This document shows positions 1-10,345 of a stretch of 64,000 nucleotides of DNA, piece after piece. Every line of letters starts with the position of its first letter. Within the stretch, counting starts at the first letter, position 1. The DNA is from Micrasema longulum. Its lineage: Eukaryota > Arthropoda > Insecta > Trichoptera > Brachycentridae. The position numbers were made by a program, and so were the translations under genes. The stretch spans positions 1-64,000 of the forward strand of contig JAGVSM010003568.1 in assembly GCA_022494885.1 (NCBI GenBank), written 5' to 3'. The notes under the pieces are model-generated. The model did no database searches and was not told the origin of the DNA. It was given only the letters and a program-made list of their open reading frames with translations.

Positions 1-350
1 TATTTTGAAAAGTGCAGCAATTTTACTGCTAAAGCTTACTGTTGCCTTTTTAAGAACCTTTGTATCTACATCTGGCAAACCACTCTGGATTTTGGTGGAG
101 GTATTAGTGAATATTCTTCCAAACTTTGAGCGGGTGACATCGTGGAGCTTATTAGGGAAGCGCTCTGTTGTTCCCTTTCACTGTCAGTATCTGATAAAAA
201 ATCTGCCCGGACCAAATCCAGTGCTGCTTTTAGATCAATGGCATCCATTTGAGAATTCTGTATCCTCTCTAGTTGCTCACGAAACTTTTTTGTGATGATT
301 CTTCGTTGAAAATCTTATTCTATTTGTTGTTTAGTGCGAGGAACTCTAAA
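1..350 (-). pseudogene. Unrecognised coding-like fragment, broken, cut by window edge
   Basis: On the minus strand one frame reads as charged, protein-like sequence from about 350 down to 66. It contains QMDAIDLKAALDLV and then FLSDTDSEREQQ. A second frame from about 185 to 1 continues in equally protein-like fashion (GLPDVDTKVLKKATVSFSS). This suggests a single one-base shift near 175-185. An in-frame TAA lies at about 315. The plus-strand open frame over 5-295 is its antisense shadow. I do not recognise the family. It may be a decayed host-gene copy, a transposon protein, or a real exon running off the left edge with the stop lying in intron. No conserved motif fixes a function. Confidence 0.35.
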
Positions 351-1189
351 TTTGATACAGCAACACAATGCAATGATAAACGCTGTTAGTCCAGTTAGAG
401 TTAAAAATATGATTTGCAGGCAAACCAGGGTTCAGAAATTTTCAAATATTTTTTAAACGATTTGTCTAAAATTAGGTTATCTACAATATTTATTAAAATA
501 TTGAAAGGGGTTGTAATTTGTGACCCGTGATAATGTCACAAAATCTAGATGAGCGAATTTAAGGTATTAACCCTCCTCAAATTATTGACAACAAAATCAA
601 AATATTCGTATGTCGGAAAATCATAAGAGGGCATATATTTTTGAAAAATTACATTGGTACTTAAATTTAAATTTAAAAAGGTTAAGGAACATTAAATGCT
701 TTTAAATAGGCAGGTTTTTCAAAAATAAAAATAAAATACTTTTTAATTATTACCTATGATTAATAACTACGGAAAATTTACCACATTCATACTTAGATGT
801 TTTTTTTTTTATTTAACGTGTTTATGCTAAATATTTCTCCTTACAATAGGCATTTTAAATTTAGAGATAATGGTGAGCGCCTGATTCTACTAAGGTATAC
901 TTTTATTAAGCCATCGCAACTTTTCTCTCAGCCGGTCCTTAATTTTCTTCCTTCGTAATTAGAAATTATCTTCTACAAAGGAGGGCCGTATAGCCAGTTG
1001 CCAGTCGGGGTGGTGCGTTGTTTGGCGTTTTTCCCTCCTTGTGTCTTCATTACCTCTTCCCTTGGGATGAGAAGAACCTCCACTCACCATACAACTTGCA
1101 TCGAGAGTGGCTTTAGAGTGGATGGAAAAAATAGATTAGCGTCGGGAATTCACAAAAGAAATAGCAAAAGCAAAATGTACGTGCTAATT
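351..1189. other. Unassigned AT-rich stretch
   Basis: No gene or recognisable repeat seen. The part from about 960 to 1190 is richer in GC and open in one frame. It leads into the retrotransposon frame downstream and may be its degraded 5' side. Confidence 0.4.
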
Positions 1190-1745
1190 TTAATAAAAAA
1201 AACTAACCTAATTTCAGCCTATAGTAATTTACTACCACTAGATGATCTCCTTATTATGATGAAGGAGAAGCAACTTCGCACATGGCAAGAATATTGGGTA
1301 GCCTCCTCCCAAGTCAAGGGTAAACATCTTTTCCAACTGAAACAAAATGTAACAGAAAAGCCTTGGTTTTTCAAAGTGATTCTGAACAAGTTTGAGACAT
1401 CCTCCATATGCAGAATGCGCATTGGGCACTGCTGCAATGGTTCTCACCTGTTGGGAATCCATGTCCGGGACTCTGCCATTTGCGAATGTCAGCTAGATGA
1501 GGAAGATTTCAACCATATTTTTTTTGGATGCCCCATAAATGATTGTTATCCTGATTTCCTATCCGACCTCTCTGATATTAATATCCCATTCCCTATTCAT
1601 ATTCTAACTATCCTGTCCCCACCCAATAAACGTGTATTTAAAATCCTATGTAAATATCTAGTTGTAAATAGTGTAAAGCTATAAATATTTCAAGTGAATA
1701 TGGAATTGTATTTTGATAAAGAGTGTGAATAAATAAATAAATGTT
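1190..1745 (+). pseudogene. 3' end of an RNase-H-bearing non-LTR retrotransposon (I/Jockey group)
   Basis: The open frame ending at 1684 carries the usual C-terminal tail of the polyprotein of I/Jockey/R1-type elements. It has a tryptophan-rich stretch (PWFFKVILNKF), an arginine-rich RMRIGHC core, and a C-x-C ... H-x-x-x-x-C zinc-knuckle-like end (AICECQLDEEDFNHIFFGC). The frame opens at 998 but only residues from about 65 onward look like the family. The stop at 1682-1684 is followed by a short 3' UTR and an (AATA)n tail at about 1728-1742, as expected for a 5'-truncated insertion. The reverse transcriptase and endonuclease domains are missing, so it cannot move itself. Confidence 0.65.
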
Positions 1746-2148
1746 TTATTATTATATGTATATATTATATTGAATACTAACATACTAATTTGTAAATATT
1801 ATATTTCTAACACGTGTGTAAATATGTAAAAAAAAAAAACAAAACAAAAATATTCGACACTGGCCAGAACACCCGAGTAGAGATGTGAAAAGGCCATGAA
1901 AAAACGAAGAAGAAGAACCTAATTTCAGTAAAATAAAACGATTTTTAAAACTTATCATGTAACTTATTTTAATGAAATTAAATTTACGGAGATATGTAAA
2001 TAAATACTTATGAAAATACTCAGAAGTATATTTTTAAAAAGTAGAAACTCCGAATATTTCAATTCTTAAAAAGGCAAGTGGTTCACATGAGCTGATTGAC
2101 AGTAAGGTGCGAACAAAAATAATCCTCTTCTGCCTTTTATTTTATTCA
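1746..2148. other. Unassigned AT-rich stretch
   Basis: A-rich sequence with no gene or repeat that I can name. It separates a LINE tail from the first MITE-A copy. Confidence 0.4.
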
Positions 2149-2330
2149 ACAATTTTTTCAAATATTTGCACACTGGCTGGATTTCTTTCCTAGGGAGTTA
2201 TCTAAATTTGTTGCAACAGAGAGGGAAAACATTTTTGAGAAGGGAATATGGAAGTTCAGGCATAAACAGGACTTATGACCTGTCATTGACTGGTTTAAGT
2301 GGCCACTTTACACACTGTGTAACATTCACC
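2149..2330 (+). mobile_element. MITE-A, left half
   Basis: This is the left part of a family seen more than ten times in the window. Its order is: terminal AAATATTTG-like end, CTGGATTT, CCTAGGGAGTT, CAACAGAGAGGGAAAACAT, GAGAAGGGAATATGGAAGT, then TTATGACCTGTCATTG and TTTAAGTGGCCACTTTACAC. It stops at AACATTCACC, where the fuller copy at 5.66 kb continues. No coding capacity. Confidence 0.7.
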
Positions 2331-2669
2331 GCCACGAACATAGGATGAGCTAATTAAAATTAAAACAGGTACAGTAAAATATAGCACCTCCGCTAAATAA
2401 TAACAGTTGTGAAAAATGTAACAAAACCAGATCACGCCGTTTTCTTGTATTATGATTTTCACCAGAGGCGGTTCTTTAGTATGTGCATAAGTGCAGTGCC
2501 AAGTAAAAGTATGTATGTAAAAAATAGATATTAGAAAATAGAAAAATAAAAATAAGTTTTACAAAGAAACAGGATTTCTTGCCAATATTATGCCCGTACA
2601 AAAACATGTTATTCAATACTAACGTCAAAAGATCTAGCGAGATGGACTCTAGCGGACGGTTTTATTATC

Positions 2670-2690
2670 TTTCTACGCATGCGTAATCGC
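2670..2690. promoter_or_regulatory. NRF1-like palindrome
   Basis: ACGCATGCGT at 2675-2684 is a perfect palindrome matching the core of the NRF1 (erect wing in flies) site. A GCCGCCG run follows within 10 bases. It stands in otherwise AT-rich DNA. A chance match is possible. Confidence 0.25.
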
Positions 2691-2804
2691 CGCCGTGTAT
2701 ATTCTGTTTTGCACAATCTTTTACCCTAAATTAGTATAAAAAATACCACATGTTTACCATGTAAGACTTATCACATTATTTTAATATTATTAAAATTAAT
2801 AAAT

Positions 2805-2895
2805 GTACAATTATTATTACTATTTAGGATAATTTATATAGCGCTATTTTCGTAATATAATTCGTCAAGGGCGCTTTACAAAGTGATTCTATAAC
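2805..2895 (-). repeat. L2/CR1-like LINE 3' terminus
   Basis: ATTATTATTAC followed by GGATAATTTATATAGCGC and CAAGGGCGCTTTACAAAG. On the minus strand this is the terminal GCGC...GCGC module and trinucleotide tail found after the L2-like reverse transcriptase fragment at 8.6-9.25 kb. Only the last ~90 bases of the element are present. Confidence 0.55.
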
Positions 2896-2954
2896 TGAAT
2901 TTGATCATTAAATGCATTTTTTTATTTTTTCTATTACTATGTCTAGCGGTATAG

Positions 2955-3215
2955 AAAAGTACAACAGCTCGCAAAATTTTAGGCAATTTTTAGAAACTCA
3001 TTTGAACCGCTGTTGTATAGATAATTTTAAGAATGCCTTGGGTCCTAATGTTTCATCAATCTTATAACAAATGTCTCCGAGTATACGAAATGTGAAATCG
3101 TTCGGAATACAAAGACACGCGTATTTACGCGCTATTTTTGTACGGCCGGCCGTCCGAGCATGAAAACGGAGAGCGCATTAATGCGCTTATGGCACTTGAA
3201 CGGTTAACAATGCTT
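2955..3215 (+). repeat. Dispersed repeat family X, copy 1
   Basis: Shares an ordered series of blocks with the minus strand of 58185-58600: AAATTTTAGGC, TTTGAACCGCTG, CTAATGTTTCATC, ATCGTTCGGAATAC, ACGCGCTATTTTTGTA and GCGCTTATGGCAC. GC-rich blocks such as the CGGCCGGCCG run set it off from its surroundings. No coding frame, terminal inverted repeat or tail seen. The class is unknown. Confidence 0.55.
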
Positions 3216-3669
3216 CGTGATTTTTTCAGTCGGTCATTAACAACACTCAAATTTAGCAATAGTATTTCAAGAGCTAAACTACTACGTTTAGCATGCTAAT
3301 AATTTCAATAAAAATAGCAATAATTGGCATCATCACTATTTTCAATGGTAGCGCCGTTAGCAAACAAAAGACTGGTTATCTGTAACATTTAGGTGCGCGC
3401 GCATGTAGTCCTTTATTCATCGCGAAAATCTCCCGTACAACGTGGAAAGCATGCCCGATCGTAAATCCGTCTGCAGTGGAATTGTCGGTTTAGCTTAACT
3501 CGCGGATAATCCAAGTCGTAGGGGTGAGGCATCAGCTGCCATTTTGTTATGACAGATTAAAGACGGTCAAATGGACTTGTCGAAAGCTTGAAATCGTCAA
3601 ACGTCCAATCTACATGCAGGTACATTGGTGGCTGCAAAATAAGAGCACGTGCCCTAAAAATATATACCT
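3216..3669. other. Unassigned, moderately GC-rich stretch
   Basis: Contains isolated CpG-bearing words (GTGCGCGCGCATG near 3391) but no gene or repeat that I can name. Confidence 0.35.
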
Positions 3670-3835
3670 CTACTGCCACCATCACGTCATTTCCCCGGAG
3701 GGCTAGTCAGAGAAGATAGATCGCCACACACGTGTATCTTGGCTAACATGCCTAGCTTCTTCCACATCATATTTCTTTTTATACATGCCCTTCGGTTCTC
3801 CCTGCTTTTGACATGACCAGACTTAAGATTTGGTT
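3670..3835 (-). pseudogene. RTE-like non-LTR retrotransposon C-terminal tail, copy 1
   Basis: Minus-strand translation gives SGHVKSRENRRACIKR, then a frameshift and a WRSIFS-type end, followed by a CCTGAxG-rich 3' end. This matches the C-terminus common in insect endonuclease-reverse transcriptases (RRACMK...WRSxxSAYP). A homologous minus-strand copy lies at 10.0-10.35 kb. Only about 50 codons remain. Confidence 0.5.
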
Positions 3836-4039
3836 TGTTTATTTTAATTTTCTTTTCTTTTATAAGGTATTTCAACAAAGATACAAAGGTACTAGAAAAC
3901 ATACAATTTGAAGGTATTCGTCGATACAATTTTACATGCATCTACAATTATAGAATTATACAGAATAGATTGAATCGCATTTTATTTATTTTTTAATAAT
4001 ATTTGTTTTTTTTAGTTACGTAGTTTATAATGCAATGAA

Positions 4040-4415
4040 AAATAAGTTGTACATGAATACCAATCGTCTATGTGCTTAATAGCTGCAAGACGTGTTGTAA
4101 TCTTACTCCTTTTTATTATTCATATTTTTATTTTTTTTAAATATCATTAATACACTAAATTTATTTGTCAATTTTTAAAATGTGTAAATGGGGGCTAAAT
4201 TCCTAACTGTCTATGCGCTCTGTAGCTGCAAGACGTCCTGTAATCTAGCTCCTATCTGTTATAATTTTTTATTGATCTTAATTAAAAACGAGGAACTAGA
4301 ATCCCAACCGTCCATGCGCTCTGTAGCCGCAAGACGTACTGGGATATTTATTAATTGTACAGCGCCCTTGAGGTGATTTTCACAAAAATGGCACTATATA
4401 AATTATCCAACCATA
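4040..4415 (+). repeat. L2/CR1-like LINE 3' UTR with three direct repeats
   Basis: A unit with the core GCTCTGTAGCTGCAAGACGT occurs three times, near 4075, 4208 and 4315. The first copy is the most diverged. The third runs into CAGCGCCCTTGAGG and ATGGCACTATATAAATTATCC, which is the GCGC terminus seen in the other L2-like copies. The array therefore seems to belong to this LINE's 3' UTR. Confidence 0.5.
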
Positions 4416-4693
4416 TAGCAGCCAACTATGTAATATGAATCGTAACTTAAACCATGACTGGCCTTTAGCATCTCCGCCAGAGTAAAGACAAAATGTGTAT
4501 TTTAGTGAAAACTAAAAAATGTAGATTTTGAAGTTACCTAGTTGTAGTAAATACCCCACAAATACTTTACAAAATGTACCCACCAAGGCGACAATACCCT
4601 GGTGTGGCACTGACAAATAAAACATGTCAAAAAATAAGAATTTTACAACTACAACTCTCAGGTATAAATCTTGATAAAGGAAATTGAGGAAAG

Positions 4694-4925
4694 ATAAGTC
4701 CTCCTCGTTGTGTCGTGGTACGTTCACCTACCATTTTTGGGTTCCTGGGTTTAATTTCTAGAGGGGGAATTCAAAATATTGATTTTAAAGATAATTCTGC
4801 ACAGCTATATTTCAATGTTCCTGGACTGGTACCTGAAGCTGAAATGAAATGTTATTGATACGCTGCAATTGAAAAGCCAATTTAGTACTCTATGCACCGT
4901 TATATGCGAAAAAAGAATTATGGTA
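4694..4925 (+). mobile_element. SINE-II copy
   Basis: tRNA-like head (TCCTCGTTGTGTCGTGG, then GGGTTTAATTTCTAG as a weak B box), a CTGGACTGGTACCTGAAGC middle and a CTATGCACCGTTATATGCG 3' part. The same order recurs at 24.9, 27.2, 34.4, 34.8, 38.5 and 59.0 kb. Polymerase III boxes are degenerate here. Confidence 0.5.
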
Positions 4926-5655
4926 AACAATCAAGTCTTAAAAAACAACGCGTTGAGAATAATAAAAAATGTATTTTGAGGCACATTTTCTGGTTTTTCA
5001 TGTTTCATGAAACATGGGGAATCGGTCCGCCCCAATTTCAAATAACAAACACGCCTCATACTGATGGAAGGAGGTTTACAAATCACCCCTCCGTCCTAGA
5101 AGTGCCAAAGGCCTTGGTACCGGGCCAAAGTGGCAGAAAGTGCCACCCGATTTGTACCTGATTGGGTTGATAAGGTGTCGGAGCGGGATTTGCCAATCAG
5201 AGAACTTCCCGCCAGAATATGAAAAAGGCGGCAAAAGATGGGAAAATTTGATAAGTTTGATTAGGTTATCGGAAATGGATTCGGCAGATGAAGTATGCTG
5301 AGAAAATGGGATACGATGCGTGCTGTTTTATATCCTCATTACGAATGTGAGATTATCTTAATAATTTTCCCAGGGCTTTGAAACATTATCTATACCTAGA
5401 TTTGTACATCTCACCGAGCACATAAGTTAGTAGGGTAGGTATACCTACCTTAATACGGAACACTGGACATTCGTGTTACATAAAATTCGCTTATATATAC
5501 CTAGGTAAGAGTTTTTCTTTGTAACGATCTGACGAAATACTTTTAATAAGATAATAATATAATGCATTATTTTTCTTATGCTTTCTTTTTTATATTTCAT
5601 CCACCATATTGAACGCAATAAACATAATTCTACTTAAAATAATAATAATAATATT
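4926..5655. other. Unassigned stretch
   Basis: A short open frame (4892-5161) and a GC-richer block near 5020-5300 have no recognisable family. An (AAT)n run ends the stretch, at the insertion point of the next MITE-A. Confidence 0.35.
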
Positions 5656-6111
5656 TAAAAATGTTTGATTATGTCCAAATGCTTGCAGACTGGCTGGATT
5701 TCCTCCCTAGGGAGTTGTTCATATTTAAATTTATTTCAACAGAGAGGGAAAAAATTTTGAGAAGGGAATATGGAAGTCTAGGCATTTACAGGGCTTATGA
5801 CCTGTCATTGGCTGGTTTAAGTGGCCACTTTACACACTGTGTAACATTCACCATTCTGCCCATGTTTGAACATCCACATTTCCTCAACTCTTCCATCTGT
5901 TGACTTTTGTGAAGTAAAAGAGCTGAAACCGTTATCACGTTGGTGAGATTCATCCGGCTGAACCAAATCACCTACTAGGCAACGCCTGAAAATAATTTTT
6001 CAATTTTTATACTTCTTCTTTTACCAGGTAGTAATTCATCCTGTAAATGCCTAGACTTCCATATTCCCTTCTCAAAAAATTTTTCCCTCTCTGTTGAAAT
6101 AAATTTAAATA
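5656..6111 (+). mobile_element. MITE-A, longest continuous copy
   Basis: Left arm at about 5700-5785 and right arm at about 6048-6110 are inverted copies of each other: CAACAGAGAGGGAAAAA, GAGAAGGGAATATGGAAGT, CTAGGCATTTACAGG. Between them lies about 250 bp of non-coding interior, including ATTCTGCCCATGTTTGAAC and AGCTGAAACCGTTATCACG. It sits inside the (AAT)n tail of an L2-like element. AATAATAATATTT occurs on both sides, which may be a target duplication or simply the pre-existing tail. It encodes no protein, so it must be moved in trans. Confidence 0.7.
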
Positions 6112-6480
6112 ATAATATTTGGCTGATTAATATAGCGTTACAATTGTATACTTAAAATTACATTCAAACTAAACTAAAGTGACATATTATATTTTCTGAT
6201 TTAAAATTGAGGGTATGATAATCTAAAGAAGTGAGATTTTAGTTGGGATCTGAACTGACTGGGACTGTCGATGATTCGTTAGTTTGAAGGCAATTGGTTC
6301 CAGGCAGAGGGGCCGGCAACGGCAAAAACACAATCTCCTAATCTAGTGTTTGGGGAGCGCCGGATTTCGACAAGTTTTCCTATTCATGAATCAAATGCTG
6401 ACCTAAGAGTAGATTTTCTGTGGCCGATATCCGAATCACCGAAACCCGAAGGCCCGATTAGAGGGTAGAAACACGTTTTG
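6112..6480 (-). pseudogene. L2/CR1-like reverse transcriptase C-terminus and 3' end
   Basis: On the minus strand 6360-6230 reads DCVFAVAGPSAWNQLPSN and then PSQFRSQLKSHFF. This is the standard end of CR1/L2-group reverse transcriptase proteins (RAFSVAGPxLWNSLP...FKxxLKTxLF). It is followed by a 3' UTR and the terminal module CGCTATATTAATCAGCCAAAT with an (ATT)n tail. A stop replaces a residue just after the WNQLP motif. The copy is 5'-truncated, and its tail hosts the MITE-A at 5656-6111. Confidence 0.6.
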
Positions 6481-6649
6481 TTATTACCCCAAGGTAAAAC
6501 AAATAAAGTGACATTTTTGCCAGACAATACCTCGAAGAAGCTTCATATATAAGTGAATGTATATTTTCGTAAGACGTTTAAATAAAAATATATTTCTAGT
6601 TTTTCCTTTTTGTTAACAATTATGATATAAAGCCCCCGAGATAATTACT

Positions 6650-6738
6650 GAGATTAACATTTTAAAACAGAAATTGCGAACGTATATATAATAGAAGGGA
6701 ATATGAAAGTGTTGGCATTTAAAAGGATTATAACCTTT
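6650..6738 (+). mobile_element. MITE-A left arm, interrupted copy
   Basis: Degenerate left arm (AAACAGAAATTGCGAACG, GAAGGGAATATGAAAGTG). It is broken by a retrotransposon piece and resumes at about 7124. Confidence 0.45.
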
Positions 6739-7123
6739 ATTATTATTTACGGTAGGGTTCAGTGCTATATAAGCTCCTCACGTCACTGCAACCTGTGAAG
6801 ATCTATTGTGGTTGGTCCTGGTGAATAGTTCTGGCCCTCCAAGCCCATGTCTTTAAAGATCCTGGCTTGGCTGCGGTGTGGAAAGCGAGAGTTCTTATTT
6901 TGCTAAATCTATCCCTCTTAGCCAAGATCCGTAATGTATTCTGGTTGTTAGGAAGGGGTTGAGCTCTTTAACATGCTCAGGTTCAACCAATGGTCCCTCA
7001 GGATGCGGCTTTTTTATGATATAAAGCTTCATATTCACATAGAATGTGTATAGGTGTTGCGTCATCTGCATTGCAGAACCTACATCTTGAAGTTTCAGGA
7101 AGGTTCATTCTAGCAAGGTGCTT
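6739..7123 (-). pseudogene. RNase-H-type non-LTR retrotransposon C-terminal fragment
   Basis: Minus-strand reading gives HLARMNLPETSRCRFCNADD and then PIHILCEYEAL. This is the C-x-x-C ... H-x-x-x-C zinc-knuckle-like motif that follows RNase H in I/Jockey/R1 elements. Several stops follow. The 3' end is marked by an AATAATAATAA tail at 6739-6755. It lies inside a MITE-A copy and so is younger than that copy. It belongs to a different lineage from the fragment at 1.2-1.7 kb. Confidence 0.6.
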
Positions 7124-7395
7124 GATCGGCTGGTGTAAGGAGCCAATTTTTACAGGGTGTAACATTTACTATTCTGCCTATGTTTGAACATTCGTGTTTC
7201 TTAAATTCTTTCATCGGTTGATTTTTAAAATTAATGCTGGTGTAATTCATCTTAGTAAATTATTTCACTCACATACCTACTTTGTAACGCCTGAAAACTT
7301 TTATACTTCTTTGGTCAATATTTAAACCAACAGTATTTCGTTTAAATTTGTTCTAATATTTGTACACGAGAACTGGATTTGACCCCCTATTATAT
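7124..7395 (+). mobile_element. MITE-A interior, continuation of interrupted copy
   Basis: From CGGCTGGTGTAAGGAGCC onward it follows the interior of the 5.66 kb copy: GTGTAACATTTACTATTCTG, ATGTTTGAACATT, GTTGATTTTT, AACGCCTGAAAAC. At 7350-7390 an AATATTTG...ACTGGATTTGA word resembles the outer terminus of another copy. The right arm is not recognisable. Confidence 0.5.
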
Positions 7396-7465
7396 TACCT
7401 TTTATTATTGTTATGTTACATACAAATTAAAAATGATGAGTAGAAAAATATTTTCTAACTAAAAC

Positions 7466-7650
7466 CATTTGAATCGGGTTGTGGTCCTGTGGCTAGTGTC
7501 TCGGACTCACGGACCAAAGGTCTGTGGTTCGAATCCCACTTTACCCCAACTTGATTCCCATTTTCTAATAGTGAGTTATTTACAACTCGTTGAAAATGGC
7601 CCTCAAAATTAAATATTTGGGTAAATCATAAGAACGCAAATATTTCTTTT
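7466..7650 (+). mobile_element. SINE-I copy 1 (tRNA-derived)
   Basis: The head contains an A-box-like TGGCTAGTGTC and a good B box, GGTTCGAATCCC, about 40 bases apart. The unique body is CCCAACTTGATTCCCATTTT and TAGTGAGTTATTTACAACTC. The body matches the minus strand at 36.2 kb closely. It is not a tRNA gene: acceptor and anticodon arms do not pair. Confidence 0.7.
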
Positions 7651-8620
7651 TAAATTAATAAAAATATTTAAAAAAATAATTTCAAACTATGTTATTTTTC
7701 ATATTAGTTAGGGGTTTATGAGAGTTGCGTCAGTTTGTTTCTAAAGTCTTGCACTATTAGTAGGGCATTTAAAATCTCTAAAGTCAAAAATGTACATTTT
7801 ACGATAAATAAATTGTTGCATATTATTATTTGCTGCACGATTTACCCATTCATATAATTTATAATTTATAATTTGTGTCAAAAGTCGAGAAAACTGCCAC
7901 GTTTCTTTTTGAATGCGTGAAAAATGTTCACATTAAGACTAATTTTGTTTTGTAATACTATTTCTCTGTGCTCACGTAGAAAATACATATCTACCCATGT
8001 ACCTCCGTTAGGTACCACGCCATTTTATCGCTACGTGCCTTGCTTACGGAAGCATAAATTTAAATAAAAATTCGACAACTTGTAAGATTAACTAACGTGT
8101 TTGTCAGACAATATTCCATGTTAAAAATCGTCATTTGAGCCAGAAGAGCATTCAACTTTATATTTTGTTAAAAAATATACGTAACAGATTTTGCTGATTG
8201 GAAACAAGTTTTAAACGGGTTCACTGCCAACTTCGCCAATCTTCCCAAGCCGCCTATTGACGGAGTTATCATCATTACGTTTTTCCACAAAAACATAATT
8301 ATGTTTTTTTTGCTTCATCTTGTATTTTTTTATTATTTGATCTCCAAGCCAATATAATAATAAAACATGCCCAAATTTATGCTTGAGATATAAGTATTTG
8401 GGGCTCGCAGTGAACGTGCTAAAGCTTCAATACGTTTTTATTTCAATGAAAGCTTTATTTTCCATATTAACTTTTATGTAATTACAGTGGATTTATATTA
8501 AATTGTGGTGTGCTAAGCTTGCGGCCAAAGCGAAAAAAGAATTTCAATATTTTGAATTGATCCAAATGATTGTGATGACAAAATACTTAATTTCGCCCCC
8601 AGGGAGTCATTAAGATTGAC
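7651..8620. other. Unassigned AT-rich stretch
   Basis: No gene or named repeat. Scattered GTACCTCC/GTTAGGTACC words only. Confidence 0.4.
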
Positions 8621-8624
8621 ACAT

Positions 8625-9251
8625 TATAATTATTATTATGGATAACTTATATGGCGCCATTTTCGTAACTAAATACTTCAAGGGCGCTTTAAATAGTGAT
8701 TCTTTTAAATTGATAATTTAATTAAAATAATTTATTTTGTTGTCACATGCTACGGATTTATTCAAATGATTTAGAGAACAAGTGGATTTTAAGTTTTTTT
8801 CCGAAACATCACTTCACTTTCACAGCCTCGCACCTCTGCTAGGAGAGCATTCCATGCCATAGGGCCTGCGACCGCAAATGCGCGTTCACTAAATTTAGTG
8901 CTCTGTTTGCGTAGAGGTACAATAACTTTTCCTCTCGCCGTAGACGTAGCTGATCTAAGCGTGAGACGCCTGTCAGCTAGTTCGTCTGGAATGCATAGTT
9001 CCCTATTAGATATTCCTGAGCAGAGTTGTGCAGTGACTTATACATAAGTCAACAGAGTTTGTATTCGACCCTCTGTGGAAAACGTAGCCAGTGTAGTTTC
9101 CGAAGTAGTGGAGTGATATGACTGAACTTAGAGATTCCGAAAATAAGTTTCGCTGCGGCATTCAATACAGATTGTAGGCGAGTCATTTTGTTCATTGGTA
9201 GACCTGCATAGATACCATTACCTGCATAGATACCATTACAATAATCGACTC
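8625..9251 (-). pseudogene. L2/CR1-like reverse transcriptase C-terminal part with 3' end
   Basis: Reading the minus strand from 9251 gives RVDYCNGIYAG, LPMNKMTRLQSVLNAAAKLI, then SHITPLLRKLHWLRFPQRV and a decaying stretch to about 8800. This is the classic thumb region of CR1/L2-group reverse transcriptases (SRLDYCNxLLxGLP...LQxVQNAAARL...HITPxLxxLHWLP). The end at 8638-8700 carries the GGCGCCATATAAG terminus and ATAATAATTA tail. An 18-bp in-frame tandem duplication repeats NGIYAG. The upstream side is cut by a small MITE-A hairpin. Confidence 0.75.
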
Positions 9252-9340
9252 GTAACAGAGATAGAGAACATTTTTGAGACGGAAAGATTCCACATTTCTT
9301 TCTATGAAATTTTGTCTATCTCTGTTGTAATTTGTAAATG
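9252..9340. mobile_element. MITE-A short fold-back
   Basis: AACAGAGATAGAGAACATTT and, inverted 50 bp on, a matching arm ending in CTATCTCTGTTGTAATTTG. The arms match imperfectly. It interrupts the L2-like reverse transcriptase. Confidence 0.5.
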
Positions 9341-9679
9341 ATTTAAGAATTATGAAACTTTAAAAAAAAAATGTTTTGTTTTTCTCATATTATTTTTATA
9401 TTACTATTTTTTACTATCATTCCGCTATTTTTTTAAATTTATTATTACAGTAATTGTTATATTTTTTCTTTTTCATCATTCCGATGAAGCAATATTAAAA
9501 ACTGTTTTGACTGAGAGTATAATAGATCAGTATTAAAAATAAATACAGTAAACAAAAATGGTCGCCGATATGGATAAGGATTTATATAAAAACAATATTT
9601 TTTCGAGTGAGCTTCATAATGTTTTTAACGTAAATAGGTACAAGAACCTAATACTTGTTTTTATTATTGTTATAAATAA

Positions 9680-9775
9680 TTAAATGGCCGCTTTAGAGTA
9701 AATATTATTACAATGAATGTTACAATAAATGCACGTCTTATTGCTACAGAGCGTGTGGGAGGTTTGAATTAGGTA
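9680..9775 (-). repeat. L2-like 3' UTR monomer
   Basis: The minus strand contains CACGCTCTGTAGCAATAAG and ACGTGCATTT, similar to the three direct repeats at 4.05-4.35 kb, followed by an AAAGCGGCCATTT word. It is probably a scrap of the same LINE 3' UTR. Confidence 0.3.
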
Positions 9776-10009
9776 TAGTTCACCGTTTCCAATATTATGG
9801 TCAATTTTTACAACGTAATATACTGAGTTTAATAGACTACAATACAATTTGGCGCTAAGGGAAGCATGAACGGCTTATCCACCATTCACATTTTTTAAAG
9901 ACTATGAGGTCGTTTGATTAAAAAAAACTATATACAGATAGGATCTAGATGTCCTGCAGCTACGGGGCTCACGGGTAGTTTAAAATTTTCACCGTATTGA
10001 CCGTTAAAA

Positions 10010-10345
10010 TTTACAACAACAACAACAAACCATCACGCCGTTTCCCCGTAGGGGTAGGCAGAGAAGATAGAACGCCATAACACTCTATCTTGGCATTCAT
10101 ATCTCGCTTCCTCTACATTCATACATCTTCTCATGCACGCACGCCGATTATTCCTACTTTTGACATGTCCATCTTCAAGTATTTGATGGACCTGATCGTG
10201 CCACGTCTTTCTCGGTCTCCCTCGTTTTCTGCATTAATCAACATTTGCATCGTAGATCCTTTTAGCCGTTCTTTCGCTGTCCATTCGCTCTACATTTCCA
10301 AACCAACGCAGCACCCCTTTCTTGATTCTGTCAATAATGCATGTC
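10010..10345 (-). pseudogene. RTE-like non-LTR retrotransposon C-terminal tail, copy 2
   Basis: Homologous to 3670-3835 over the 3' part: CATCACGCCGTTTCCCCG, AGGCAGAGAAGATAGA, then CTTCTTGACATG-like spacing. It extends about 150 bp further upstream, where the minus strand reads as the GRPRxTWHDQ region in broken frames. The minus-strand end carries (TTG)n (CAACAACAACAACAAAC on plus, 10013-10029). A simple trinucleotide tail is typical of RTE elements. The plus-strand open frame 10090-10368 is an antisense shadow. Confidence 0.55.
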
